Shown here: positions 8,088-19,217 of the stretch, in pieces | Numbering within the stretch: the stretch's first letter is position 1 | Layout: each line of letters opens with the position of its first letter | Assembly: GCF_025717605.1 (NCBI RefSeq) | Contig: NZ_JAJIRQ010000004.1 | Span: 70,804-134,803, forward strand | DNA from: Paucibacter sp. TC2R-5 | GTDB taxonomy: Bacteria > Pseudomonadota > Gammaproteobacteria > Burkholderiales > Burkholderiaceae_C | Direction: 5' to 3' | DNA: 64,000 nucleotides | Made by a program: the position numbers and the translations under genes | Notes under the pieces: model-generated | Seen by the model: the letters and a program-made list of their open reading frames with translations, nothing else | What the model was told of the DNA's origin: nothing | Database searches by the model: none

Positions 8088-9863
8088 ATGAACTCCTCAT
8101 ACCCACTCGCCTTGCTCAAGCACCCGCCCCGCTACTTGTTCTTCACCGGCAAGGGCGGCGTGGGCAAGACTTCTTGCTCGACGGCGGTGGCGCTGGCCTT
8201 GGCGGACAGCGGGCTGCGGGTCCTGCTGGTCAGCACCGACGCGGCCTCCAATTTGGACGAGATGCTGAACGTGCCGCTGCGCAACCACCCGGTGGCTGTG
8301 CCCGGCGCTTTGGGTTTGTCGGTCTTGAATATCGACCCGAATCAAGCCGCCGAGGAATACCGCCTGCGGGTGCTGGCTCAGTTGGCAGTTGACGTTAGCG
8401 AGTCCGAGCGAGGCACGGTGCGCGAACAGTTGTCGGGCGCCTGCACGACCGAGATTGCCGCTTTTGACGAGTTCGCGACGCTGCTGGCCGAGCCGCCGGC
8501 GGACTTTGATCACATCATTTTTGATACCGCGCCAACCGGTCATACGCTGCGCTTGCTGAGCCTGCCCAAGGCCTGGAGCGGATTCCTGGCCGACAACGAC
8601 CGAGGTGCTTCCTGCTTGGGTCCGCATTCGGGCCTGAAGATGCAAGAGCAGCGCTTTCAAGCGGCCTTGGCCGCCCTGACCGACCCGGCCTTGACCGAGG
8701 TGGTGCTGGTGACGCGGGCCGAGGTGGCGGCCTTGGCCGAGGCCGGCCGCACATCTGCGGAGCTGCGCGAACTGGGTTTGAACCGTCAACGCTTGCTGGT
8801 CAATGGTGTATTCAAGGCCAGCGATCGAAGCGATGCAGTCGCGCTGGCGCTGGAGGCGCAAGCTGAAACCTCGCTCGCGGCGATGCCGGCGGCCTTGCGC
8901 GAGTTGCCGCGTGACCAAGTGCCGCTGCGCTCTTTCGACACCGTGGGTTTGGTGGCCTTGCGTGGCTTGTTGAGTGAGTCGCCCGTTGGCCATCCGACTT
9001 CAGCCGCTTTGTCGCCTCCCGCTCAACTCGACGCCGCCAGCCTGGGCGTGCTCTGCGATGACTTGGCTGCCGCCGGCCATGGCCTGATCATGGTGATGGG
9101 CAAGGGCGGCGTCGGCAAGACCACAATCGCGGCGGCGCTGGCCATTGGCCTAGTGCAGCGCGGCCATGCGGTGCACCTGACCACCACCGATCCGGCCGCC
9201 CATGTGCTGCCGACCGTGCACGGCGATTTGGCCGGGCTGCGCGTCGACTGCATAGACCCCAAGCGCGAAACCGAGATGTACATCGCCAAGATCATGGCGG
9301 CGCGTGGGCGCACGCTTGACGATGCTGGGCGCGCGCTCTTGCTGGAGGACTTGCAATCACCTTGCACCGAGGAGGTCGCGGTGTTTCATGCCTTCTCGCG
9401 CGTGGTCAGCGAAGCGCGCAGCGCCTTTGTGGTGATGGACACCGCGCCGACGGGCCACTCGCTGCTCCTGATGGACGCCACCGGCGCCTACCACCGCCAG
9501 ATGATGCGCGAGTTCGAGGGCCGCAACTCGGCGGGCAGGGTACTGACGCCGCTGATGCGGCTGCAAGACCCGCATCACACCCGCATCATCATTGCGACGC
9601 TGGCCGAGCAGACGCCGGTGTCGCAGGCGGCGGCGCTGCAAGACGATCTCAAACGCGCCGGCATCACGCCGTTTGCCTGGGTCATCAACCGCAGCCTGCT
9701 GGCCGCTGGCGCGCGTGACCCTTTGCTAACGGCTCGGCTGATCGGTGAGCAGCGCCAGGTGCAACGCATCCGGGCCGGCCTGGCCGAGCGGCTCTATGTA
9801 TTGCCTTGGTCGGCCACACCGCCGGTGGGCGTGGCGGCCTTGGCGGGTTTGACGGCCTCGTGA
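8088..9863 (+). CDS. arsA: Arsenical pump-driving ATPase ArsA, full-length two-domain form
   Basis: A 591-aa cytoplasmic ATPase with two homologous halves. Each half has its own P-loop (GKGGVGKTS near residue 22; GKGGVGKTT near 340) and a DTAPTGH signal-transduction motif. The three cysteines that bind As(III)/Sb(III) in E. coli ArsA have counterparts here: GACTTEIAAFDEF, ASCLGPHSGL and SPCTEEVAVFHAF. ArsA couples ATP hydrolysis to the ArsB or Acr3 efflux channel, loaded by ArsD. None of arsB, acr3, arsC, arsD or arsR is in the window, so the gene stands alone. RBS AGGATGGAG precedes the ATG. Confidence 0.93.
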   Translation: MNSSYPLALLKHPPRYLFFTGKGGVGKTSCSTAVALALADSGLRVLLVSTDAASNLDEMLNVPLRNHPVAVPGALGLSVLNIDPNQAAEEYRLRVLAQLAVDVSESERGTVREQLSGACTTEIAAFDEFATLLAEPPADFDHIIFDTAPTGHTLRLLSLPKAWSGFLADNDRGASCLGPHSGLKMQEQRFQAALAALTDPALTEVVLVTRAEVAALAEAGRTSAELRELGLNRQRLLVNGVFKASDRSDAVALALEAQAETSLAAMPAALRELPRDQVPLRSFDTVGLVALRGLLSESPVGHPTSAALSPPAQLDAASLGVLCDDLAAAGHGLIMVMGKGGVGKTTIAAALAIGLVQRGHAVHLTTTDPAAHVLPTVHGDLAGLRVDCIDPKRETEMYIAKIMAARGRTLDDAGRALLLEDLQSPCTEEVAVFHAFSRVVSEARSAFVVMDTAPTGHSLLLMDATGAYHRQMMREFEGRNSAGRVLTPLMRLQDPHHTRIIIATLAEQTPVSQAAALQDDLKRAGITPFAWVINRSLLAAGARDPLLTARLIGEQRQVQRIRAGLAERLYVLPWSATPPVGVAALAGLTAS

Positions 9864-9896
9864 ATCGCCGCAGCTCGTGAGTGCAAGCAAACGGCT

Positions 9897-10817
9897 TCAG
9901 TTCGCGTGCTCGTGCGTATGCGTATGCACCGTTTGAGCTTGCAGGCCGTTGCTCAAGGCATGGGCCAGCGCGAGCAAGGTATCAAAGCGCTTGCGAGCCT
10001 CGGAACGCTTCTTCGAGGCGATCGCAGTCAGGTCGGGCGGGCTCAGCGGCTCGCAGCTCAATTGATAGTCGCCGTCCGCGCGTTGTCGCGCCCCCATTTC
10101 TTTCCATAGGCTGTTGTAGTCGGCAAAAATCTTGCCCTTGCGCGCAGCGCTTCGATGGGCGAGGTTGGCGTTGCCAACCAGCAATAGCTGGCGACAACCA
10201 TAGCCATGACCTAAATGTGCCAGCAGTCGCAGCATCAGGCATTTGGGACGCAGGCCATGGAAGTCTTGAGTGGCTTGGCGGATGTGTTGGAGGCCGTCTT
10301 CGCCCTGCGGCCCTTGCATGCAGCCTATGCCCAGCGCCAGCTGGGTGCCCTCGCGGAAGAAAGAAAACGCCGCCGAGTAGATCAGCGTCTCGCCTTGCAC
10401 CAGGCGCAGCACCAGTTCGCCTTCACGTTCGAGTGGCGCGATCGCCGACAACTCAATGCCGTAGCTCGCGCCGCTTTTGCCCTCGACTTGGGCCAGTAGC
10501 ACTGCTTGCTGCGCGGCGCGCACGACCAAGGGGGCCAGGCCTTGACTGAAGATGAAGTGGTAATGCGCCTGCAGCAAAGCCAACCTTTGGCTGCAGTTCA
10601 GGGTGTTGCTCAGGTAGGGGCGGTAGATCTTCAAGACCAAGCTCGGCTTGTGCTTGACCAGCTCGCTGAAGGGTGAGTGGGCATTCAGCAACTGCAACCA
10701 GGCGGAAGTGGCCGGCCGGTTGGCGAAAGCTCGCCAGCCGATCTTGATGCTTTCACGTAAACGGGGCAGGCCTTGCCTTCCGCTCAGGCCCGAATTGAGG
10801 GTGATGGTTTGCGACAA
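9897..10817 (-). CDS. DUF535 (VirK/YbjX family) protein
   Basis: A 306-aa soluble protein with the DUF535 layout: an N-terminal helical part with KIYRPYLS and RLALLQAHYHFI, a central strand-rich core (ELVLRLVQGETLIYSAAFSF), then GIGCMQG and FHGLRPKCLMLRLL, and a late KGKIFADYNSLWKEMG motif. YbjX/VirK proteins have been tied to virulence and cell-envelope stress, but no activity is known. The C-terminus ends in a His-rich tail (VHTHTHEHAN), which may bind metal. The start used is TTG at 10817, with only a weak purine stretch upstream, so the N-terminus is uncertain. Confidence 0.82.
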   Translation of the reverse strand: MSQTITLNSGLSGRQGLPRLRESIKIGWRAFANRPATSAWLQLLNAHSPFSELVKHKPSLVLKIYRPYLSNTLNCSQRLALLQAHYHFIFSQGLAPLVVRAAQQAVLLAQVEGKSGASYGIELSAIAPLEREGELVLRLVQGETLIYSAAFSFFREGTQLALGIGCMQGPQGEDGLQHIRQATQDFHGLRPKCLMLRLLAHLGHGYGCRQLLLVGNANLAHRSAARKGKIFADYNSLWKEMGARQRADGDYQLSCEPLSPPDLTAIASKKRSEARKRFDTLLALAHALSNGLQAQTVHTHTHEHAN

Positions 10818-11115
10818 AGTGGGGTCTTCAGCGTGGCGGTGGACGGCCGCGGATGGAGCAGCTGGTGCGATGGAGGTCTAGGACGCGAGGGGCAAGACTT
10901 CTTGCTGGTCTGTGGCCCCAAGGTAATGAATTGTAAATCTTTGTGTTTTGGTAAAACTGCCTTGACACCCCCTCTGATGGGGGGTGTCGGGCGGCAAATC
11001 GTCACGATTCAAGGCATGTTTCGCGTCAGCTCCAGCTCCAGCACCAGCTGGGCCATGCAGCCCATACTGAAGAGCGACCCGGGCCAAGCGGAGTTCCGGC
11101 GCGTCCCCATCCCGG
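10818..11115. other. Gene-free stretch with one strong hairpin
   Basis: No credible gene is seen on either strand. It holds an AT-rich core (about 10925-10965) upstream of the DUF535 gene. GACACCCCC (10964-10972) pairs perfectly with GGGGGTGTC (10980-10988). No immediate T-run follows on either side, so it is not a canonical terminator, though it lies downstream of the S74-domain gene. A TTGACA at 10962-10967 is inside the hairpin arm. Confidence 0.5.
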
Positions 11116-11634
11116 CTAACGCCGCTGGGCTGCGACCCATTGTTCGAGCGTGACAAGTTCAAGCCCGAGGCGCTGATAATCCACCGCGAGATGCCCGTCC
11201 GGGGCCACCGTCACGGCCTCAGGTACCGCCACCGCAACTTCTTGAGCCAGCACGCCGACATAGACGGTGTCGCTCCAGACGTAGCGATAGGCGTACAGGC
11301 CCAGTCCCGCAGGTGTGCGCTCCAGCAAGCTGATGTCTTGCTTCAGGCCTTGGTCTGAAAGCCAATACCAGCATGCGCGAACGGGGCCGGCGTAGCTGCT
11401 ATTGCTGCCCCAAAAACCGTTGGGCGACTTGCGCGGCGATTTGAGCTCGGCTTGGGCGGCATTTTTGTGCTTTGTGATCTGTAGCCGAGCTTGGTTTGAA
11501 TGCCCGCCAGTTGCCGAGGCTTGCCAAGCTTCGGCCGAGCGCGGCTCGCCGGCGGCTTTTGCGGTGCCGGTGACGGCTGCCGCCAGAAGGCAAAGCAATG
11601 TGGCGCAATGCCTCAGGGTAAGGGTCGTTTCCAT
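11116..11634 (-). CDS. Exported protein with peptidase S74-like (tail-fibre chaperone type) domain
   Basis: A 172-aa protein. The N-terminus has a signal peptide (LLCLLAAAVTGTAKAAG). The C-terminal half has the S74 pattern SDQGLKQDISLLERTPAGLG, then VYVGVLAQEV and AVDYQRLGLELVTLEQ. In phage and adhesin trimers this domain is an intramolecular chaperone that cuts itself off at a conserved Ser-Asp pair, also seen here (LSDQGLK). No fibre domain precedes it and no phage gene lies nearby, so it may be a host-derived stand-alone version. Function is unknown. Confidence 0.72.
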   Translation of the reverse strand: METTLTLRHCATLLCLLAAAVTGTAKAAGEPRSAEAWQASATGGHSNQARLQITKHKNAAQAELKSPRKSPNGFWGSNSSYAGPVRACWYWLSDQGLKQDISLLERTPAGLGLYAYRYVWSDTVYVGVLAQEVAVAVPEAVTVAPDGHLAVDYQRLGLELVTLEQWVAAQRR

Positions 11635-11746
11635 AGGGAGTCCTTGTTGTTCAGTGGTCTATCAGCGCGGGGCGACGGGGCGACAAATTGGCGAAAGTGC
11701 GAGACGCCTCGCGCTTGAAGGCCGATCGCCGCCTGGGCTGCCAATC

Positions 11747-12553
11747 TCAGCCGCGCCGCCGATGAATCGCGCCAGCGCCGATGGCCAGCAAGCCCAGCCC
11801 CATCAAGGCCCAGGTGCCGGGCTCGGGCACGGCTGTGATGTTGTAGGTGATGTCCTGCTCAAAGGTCCACTGGCCCGCAAACGGGCCGGTCGGCGAAGAA
11901 TTGACCGTCCAGCGCACTTGATGATTGCCTGCGGACAGTCCCTCCATCGCGATCAGGTAGCCATCCGAAATGGCCGGGAAGATGCCGGCAGGCCAGCCGC
12001 CCAGATTGTCTGCGCCGACATGCAGCGGGAACAAGTCGGTTGATTGGCGGAATTGGCCCAGCGACGAATAGCCGGCTGGCAGCAAGGCGGGCGCGCCGTC
12101 GACGGTGATTGACATGCTGTTGATCGTGCCCAATACATGGCCGGCTATGAAGCGAAGGTCAGCTTCGGTTTCGTTAGCGTCGGGCCAGCCGGTCACGACC
12201 TGAAGATTCAGCAGCAGGGTCTGGTCAGGGCGCACAGTCACGTTGCGAACAACCGGGGTCGCGTTGAAGGAGCCTGGCAGAAAGAAATACCCACCTTGGT
12301 CGCCGAGCTGTGTGTTGGCGCCGGGCCCGTCGAGGAGGGGGTTGGTTGCGGCTGGAATCGAGATCCACCATTGGCTGAACTGGGCTAATCTGAAGCGCTG
12401 GTCGTAGCCGGCGACGAGGGCGTCGGGCGCGATCAGCTGCTGTGCCAGCGAGGGGCCGGCCGCGATGGCAAGCAGGGCGGCCGCAGCCAGCGGCAGCAGT
12501 TGGCGCCCGACGCCGTGAGCTGCGTGGCCATGTTGTGTTGCTAAGTTTGTCAT
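11747..12553 (-). CDS. PEP-CTERM sorting-domain protein, paralogue A
   Basis: A 268-aa exported protein with a signal peptide (LLPLAAAALLAIAAGPSLAQ) and a C-terminal sorting signal: AVPEPGTWALMGLGLLAIGA followed by HRRRG. The mature part begins APDALVAGYDQRF and contains FSQWWISIPAATNPLLD, then a beta-rich domain. I do not recognise the core fold as a named family. Exosortase-dependent export to the cell surface or matrix is inferred from the signal. An ATG at 12562 lies directly on the AAAGG, so 12553 is chosen. It lies 56 bases downstream of paralogue B and is probably co-transcribed. Confidence 0.82.
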   Translation of the reverse strand: MTNLATQHGHAAHGVGRQLLPLAAAALLAIAAGPSLAQQLIAPDALVAGYDQRFRLAQFSQWWISIPAATNPLLDGPGANTQLGDQGGYFFLPGSFNATPVVRNVTVRPDQTLLLNLQVVTGWPDANETEADLRFIAGHVLGTINSMSITVDGAPALLPAGYSSLGQFRQSTDLFPLHVGADNLGGWPAGIFPAISDGYLIAMEGLSAGNHQVRWTVNSSPTGPFAGQWTFEQDITYNITAVPEPGTWALMGLGLLAIGAGAIHRRRG

Positions 12554-12609
12554 GTCGTACATCCTTTGAATTGAGGTTCGAAGATGGTTCTCGGCCTGCG
12601 CCGCCAAGC

Positions 12610-13428
12610 TCAAGCGCGCCGGCGGTGCAGCGTGCCGGCGCCGATGGCCAGCAGGCCCAGGCCCATCAAGGCCCAAGTGCCTGGCTCGGGCACGGCGGTG
12701 ATGTTGTAGGTGACGTCGTACGAGGTCGGCGGGCCACCGGCGTAGGGGCCGGTGGAGACAAAGGTCGAGGTGAAGCGCAGCTGATGTTGGCCGGCAGTCA
12801 GACCCTCCAAGGCAAAGGTGTAGCCCAAGGTGACGGCCGGAAAAATGCCCGGTGGATAGCCCCACATGGTGTCAATAATGCCGCCGGGTGGCAGGCTCAG
12901 CGGAAACAAGGGGCTGGCTTGCAGGAACGGATTTCGCGAGCCGGGGTCATTGGACAATAGGTCCGCACCATCAACCGTCACCGTCAGACTGCTGACGTCG
13001 CCAAGTGCGTAGGCGGCATGTGTGCGCATATCCGCCTCGGTGAAGACCTGGGCATCCGCCCAGTAGAGGATGGTGACCGGGCTGAACACCAGCGTTTGAT
13101 CTGTGCGCACGGTCACATTGCGGACCACGGGAGCTTGTGAAAACGTGGAGGCTAGAAAGAAGTAGCTGCCATGATCGCCTTGCGCGGTATGGGCGCCGGT
13201 CATGTCCAGTATGGGGTTGGTCGCCGCGGGGATGGAGAACTCCCATTGCGCCATCTGGGCCGACAGGAAGCTCTGGCTGTAGCCGCCAACCATGGCGTTG
13301 GGTGCGATCATTTGCTGCGCCCGCAATGGCGCAGCCGAGATGGCGAGCAGGGCCGCCGCGGCCAACGGCAGCAGTTGCCGCACCAGGCTAGGGGCGGCTT
13401 GGCGATGTGAAGCGTGTTGGTGTGACAT
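12610..13428 (-). CDS. PEP-CTERM sorting-domain protein, paralogue B
   Basis: A 272-aa paralogue of the next gene downstream. Shared features are the signal peptide (LLPLAAAALLAISAAPLRAQ), the SIPAATNPILD motif, PVVRNVTVR, an AEGLxAG-like strand (LEGLTAGQHQLRF) and an almost identical tail, AVPEPGTWALMGLGLLAIGA then HRRRA. The start is ambiguous in the same way as in its partner: an ATG at 13437 touches AAGGG, and the ATG at 13428 is nine bases from it. Sequence identity is highest at both ends and lower in the centre, as expected for a tandem duplication with diverging binding or matrix domains. Confidence 0.82.
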   Translation of the reverse strand: MSHQHASHRQAAPSLVRQLLPLAAAALLAISAAPLRAQQMIAPNAMVGGYSQSFLSAQMAQWEFSIPAATNPILDMTGAHTAQGDHGSYFFLASTFSQAPVVRNVTVRTDQTLVFSPVTILYWADAQVFTEADMRTHAAYALGDVSSLTVTVDGADLLSNDPGSRNPFLQASPLFPLSLPPGGIIDTMWGYPPGIFPAVTLGYTFALEGLTAGQHQLRFTSTFVSTGPYAGGPPTSYDVTYNITAVPEPGTWALMGLGLLAIGAGTLHRRRA

Positions 13429-13696
13429 TTTATTCATCCCTTGAATCTGGGCTTGAGGGTTGGCGGCAGCGTGCACTGCCTCGGGCACGGCGAAGTTCGT
13501 TTGCCGTGATGCCAATGTCCTACTTGGCCGGCGCGTCGTACTTAAAGCGTCTGAAACGGCACTTAAAAATTCTTAAAGTTTGCGGCCAGCGTTCAGATGC
13601 CGTGCTTTGGATCCCTATGATCGGCAGCGCTGTGTCCGGGAGTTAGTCTCCGCGCCAGCTTCTCAGTCCGCCAAGATTTCCGAGGAGTAGCCCGCC
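13429..13696. promoter_or_regulatory. Divergent control region with three phased CTTAAA boxes
   Basis: This region separates the PEP-CTERM pair (minus) from the hybrid kinase operon (plus). CTTAAA occurs at 13541, 13562 and 13572, spaced 21 and 10 bases, so all three face the same side of the helix. Helically phased direct repeats are typical of OmpR/PhoB-type winged-helix binding sites. GAGGAG (13682-13687) is the ribosome-binding site of the kinase gene. Confidence 0.45.
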
Positions 13697-16687
<2,991 letters not shown>

Positions 16688-16703
16688 TGTCGAGATGAGA
16701 GCC

Positions 16704-17051
16704 ATGAACCCGCCCTTGATAGATCCGCTAGTTTTCGAAGCCCTGCAGGCCAATGCCGGCGCCGATTTCGTGCTGCAACTTATCGAAGCTTTCGCCGAGG
16801 AGGCACCGCTGTTGGCGCAGCAATTGCGCGAGGCGGCGGCTGCCGGCGACAGCGCTCAGTTCGAGACCATCGCGCACAGCTTGAAGAGCAATGGTGTGAC
16901 CTTTGGTGCCGCGCGCTTGGCTGAGCTGGCCGGCCGCTTGGAGTGGCAAGGCTTGGCGACGGGTGGCGCGGCCACAAGCGCGGCGATCGATGAATTGACG
17001 GCCGAGATTGCTGCCGCCTTGCTGGCCCTGCAAGCGGCTGCGCGCGCATGA
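16704..17051 (+). CDS. Histidine phosphotransfer (HPt) protein
   Basis: A 115-aa all-helical HPt protein. The phospho-accepting histidine is in ETIAHSLKSNGVTFGA, the usual AHxLKG-type helix. DFVLQLIEAFAEEAPLLAQQ forms the preceding helix. It would carry phosphate from the receiver of the upstream kinase to the receiver of the next gene. The frame is open from a TTG at 16677 that overlaps the kinase stop, and ATGs lie at 16695 and 16704; the last gives the cleanest N-terminus (MNPPLIDPLVFEAL). Its stop overlaps the next start by four bases. Confidence 0.88.
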   Translation: MNPPLIDPLVFEALQANAGADFVLQLIEAFAEEAPLLAQQLREAAAAGDSAQFETIAHSLKSNGVTFGAARLAELAGRLEWQGLATGGAATSAAIDELTAEIAAALLALQAAARA

Positions 17052-18346
17052 ACGGCGGCCCTGCTTCGAGACTGGTGTTCCGCCATATTGAGCTGCGCCT
17101 GGACGAGCGCCGCGTGCTGGTCGATGGCCAAACCGTCGCCTTGGGCAGCCGCAGCTTTGATCTGCTCAAGGCTTTGGTCAACAAGCGCGAACGCGTCGTC
17201 AGCAAGGAGGAGTTGCTCGACGAGGTGTGGCCAGGCCTGGTCGTCGAGGAAAACAATCTGCAGGTGCAGATCTCGGGCCTGCGCCGTGTGCTGGGCGCGT
17301 CCGCGATCGCGACGGTGCCGGCCCTGGGCTACCAATTCACGCTGCCTTTGGGGCCGGCCGAAACTGCAGATACTGCCGAAACAGCAGACGCTAGCGAAAA
17401 GAGGCAACAAGCCCAACAGGCGCAACATAAGACGCCGGCTTTGGCGGGCAGCCTGTCCGCGCGCGTGCTGGTGGCCGATGACAACCGGGTCAATCGGCTG
17501 CTGCTGTGCCGCTCGCTGGAGCTGATGGGGCATCAGGTCAGCGCAGCCGCCAATGGTCGCGCGGCGCTCGACTTGCTCAGGCAGCAGCCTTTTGACCTGC
17601 TGCTGCTCGACCTCGCGATGCCCGAGTTGGATGGATTTGGTTTGCTGCAAGAGCGGGCCGGTGACGCGGCGCTGCGCGAGGTGGCGGTGATCGTGACCAG
17701 CGCCTTGGGCGGCGTGGCGCCGGTGGCGCGCTGCATCGAGCTGGGGGTGGAGGACTTTCTGCACAAGCCGGTCGATCCCTGGCTGCTCAAGGCGCGGGTC
17801 GATGCCAGCTTGAACGCCAAGCTGCAACGCGACAGCCAGCGCGCCGCGCTGCGCCGCTTGATGCCCGGCGGCCCCAGCGAAGCCCGCAGCTTGCCCGATG
17901 TGACGGTGTTGGTCGTCGGTCTGCATGGCTTGGCCGCGCTGGAGTTCTTGCCCGAACAGATGCAAGAACTGCTTAGCGACTGGTGCACGCTGATGTTTGA
18001 CGCTGTCGAGGGGCGCGCTGGCGAGGTGGCGCAGTTTTGCGGCGATAGCCTGATGGCTTTGTTTCGCACGCCGCAGGCGGCTGTATTGGCGGCGCAGGAC
18101 ATAGGCGAGCTGATGGGCGCATTCAATGAAGAACGGCTGGCCGCCGGTTTGGCGGCTGTCAGCTCGGGCTGCGGCCTGGCGCGCGGTCAGATCCTGGCCT
18201 GCACAGCGGCCGCCAGCAGTCGCGCGGCCTATGCCTGCATAGGTACACCGGTGGCGCAGGCGCAGCGGCTGGCGCGAGCCAGCGGGGAGGGCGGCCAGGG
18301 CTTTTTGATGGATGAAGCGGTGCGGGCCGGGCTGGCTGATCAATGA
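17048..18346 (+). CDS. Response regulator: winged helix + receiver + degenerate nucleotide-cyclase domain
   Basis: A 432-aa protein with an unusual domain order. Residues 8-100 form an OmpR/CadC-type winged helix (LGSRSFDLLKALVNKRERVV ... NNLQVQISGLRRVLG). Residues 137-255 form a receiver (VLVADDNRVNRLLLC, phospho-Asp near 188 in LLLLDLAMPELDGFG, and the HKPVD lysine). Residues 285-432 resemble a class III adenylate/guanylate cyclase domain (FCGDSLMALF, CGLARGQILACT, YACIGTPVAQAQRLARAS). The first metal-binding Asp is absent (VLVVGLHGL in place of the FxDIxGF pattern), and the transition-state Asn region reads VAQAQRL instead of VNxAxRL, so catalysis is doubtful. It is presumably the output of the kinase-HPt relay and may bind DNA. 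Confidence 0.85.
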   Translation: MNGGPASRLVFRHIELRLDERRVLVDGQTVALGSRSFDLLKALVNKRERVVSKEELLDEVWPGLVVEENNLQVQISGLRRVLGASAIATVPALGYQFTLPLGPAETADTAETADASEKRQQAQQAQHKTPALAGSLSARVLVADDNRVNRLLLCRSLELMGHQVSAAANGRAALDLLRQQPFDLLLLDLAMPELDGFGLLQERAGDAALREVAVIVTSALGGVAPVARCIELGVEDFLHKPVDPWLLKARVDASLNAKLQRDSQRAALRRLMPGGPSEARSLPDVTVLVVGLHGLAALEFLPEQMQELLSDWCTLMFDAVEGRAGEVAQFCGDSLMALFRTPQAAVLAAQDIGELMGAFNEERLAAGLAAVSSGCGLARGQILACTAAASSRAAYACIGTPVAQAQRLARASGEGGQGFLMDEAVRAGLADQ

Positions 18347-18385
18347 GGCGGCCGCGAGCCAGGATTTGGCGGGTATGCTGATGCA

Positions 18386-19129
18386 ATGAAGATTCAGCCT
18401 GCATGGGCCTCGGCGCTGGCCTTGTTCGCGCTCTCGTCAGTGGCGGTCGACGTGCTTGCCGAGGCTGGCGGTTCCAGCGCCGCTCAGCAAAACCTCTGGG
18501 TCGAAGTGCGCTGGGTGGACAGCGCGCTCAGCGGCGCGGCGCTGTCTGCGGTGCGCGAGGGCTCGGTCGTGGTGGGCACGGCCGGTTCGGTGTCGGCGCG
18601 GGGCAGCGTTGGCTTCAACACGCAGCGGCGTGATGATCAGCAGGTGCAGCGCCTCTTGGTGCTCAACGGCCATCAAGCCTCGGTGCAGCTGACCGAATCG
18701 ACGCCGGTGCAGTGGGTGGATTTCGCTGTGCCCTTCAATGCCGGGGGCGGCGCAGGTGGGGCTGTGCCTTTGCCGGCGGCGGGCGCTGGGGCGAACTCGA
18801 ACCCAGGCTGGGCCATGCCGCGTAACGGTGTAACCGAGCAGACTCAGGGTTTCACTGTCACGCCCCATTGGCCGGGCGGCCAGCAAGCGGTGCGGGTGGA
18901 GTTGCGCGCGCAGGGAACGAGCGGCTCCGGCTCGCTGCTGCAAGGCCAGACTCAAACTCAGACGCAGGCACAAGTCATCAGCACCGTTTCGGTGAGTCTG
19001 GGTCAATGGCTGACCGTAGCGCGCAGCGGCGCGGCCACCCAGCGTCAAGAGCGCGGCGTCATCAGCAGCCGCAGCGCCGAGACACAGAGCACGCGCGAGC
19101 TGCAGCTGCGGGTGGATTTGGCGCCTTGA
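18386..19129 (+). CDS. Exported hypothetical protein, Gln/Thr-rich
   Basis: A 247-aa protein with a signal peptide (SALALFALSSVAVDVLAEAG). The mature chain is rich in beta-prone, low-complexity sequence, with a Gly/Ala-rich linker (FNAGGGAGGAVPLPAAGAGA) and a Gln/Thr repeat (LLQGQTQTQTQAQVISTVSV). The pattern of short strands ending in LQLRVDLAP recalls beta-rich periplasmic subunits, but I cannot place it in a family. It follows the phosphorelay operon by 39 bases on the same strand and could be co-transcribed. Confidence 0.65.
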   Translation: MKIQPAWASALALFALSSVAVDVLAEAGGSSAAQQNLWVEVRWVDSALSGAALSAVREGSVVVGTAGSVSARGSVGFNTQRRDDQQVQRLLVLNGHQASVQLTESTPVQWVDFAVPFNAGGGAGGAVPLPAAGAGANSNPGWAMPRNGVTEQTQGFTVTPHWPGGQQAVRVELRAQGTSGSGSLLQGQTQTQTQAQVISTVSVSLGQWLTVARSGAATQRQERGVISSRSAETQSTRELQLRVDLAP

Positions 19130-19217
19130 AAAACAAGCGTGGCGCTTGGCCGGCTTCGAGCAGCTATGCTCAGCCACCGGTCGCGCGGGTCGCGAAGTCA
19201 ATCGTTAGGACTGCCCC

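Noticed and set aside
10962-10967. TTGACA as a promoter -35 box
   Set aside because: It lies within a hairpin arm, and no fitting -10 box follows at 16-18 bases.
11116-11634. Prophage tail-fibre gene
   Set aside because: No other phage genes lie nearby, and the protein has a signal peptide.
12554-12865. N-terminal extension of PEP-CTERM paralogue A
   Set aside because: It overlaps the end of paralogue B in another frame; the signal peptide begins only after 12553.
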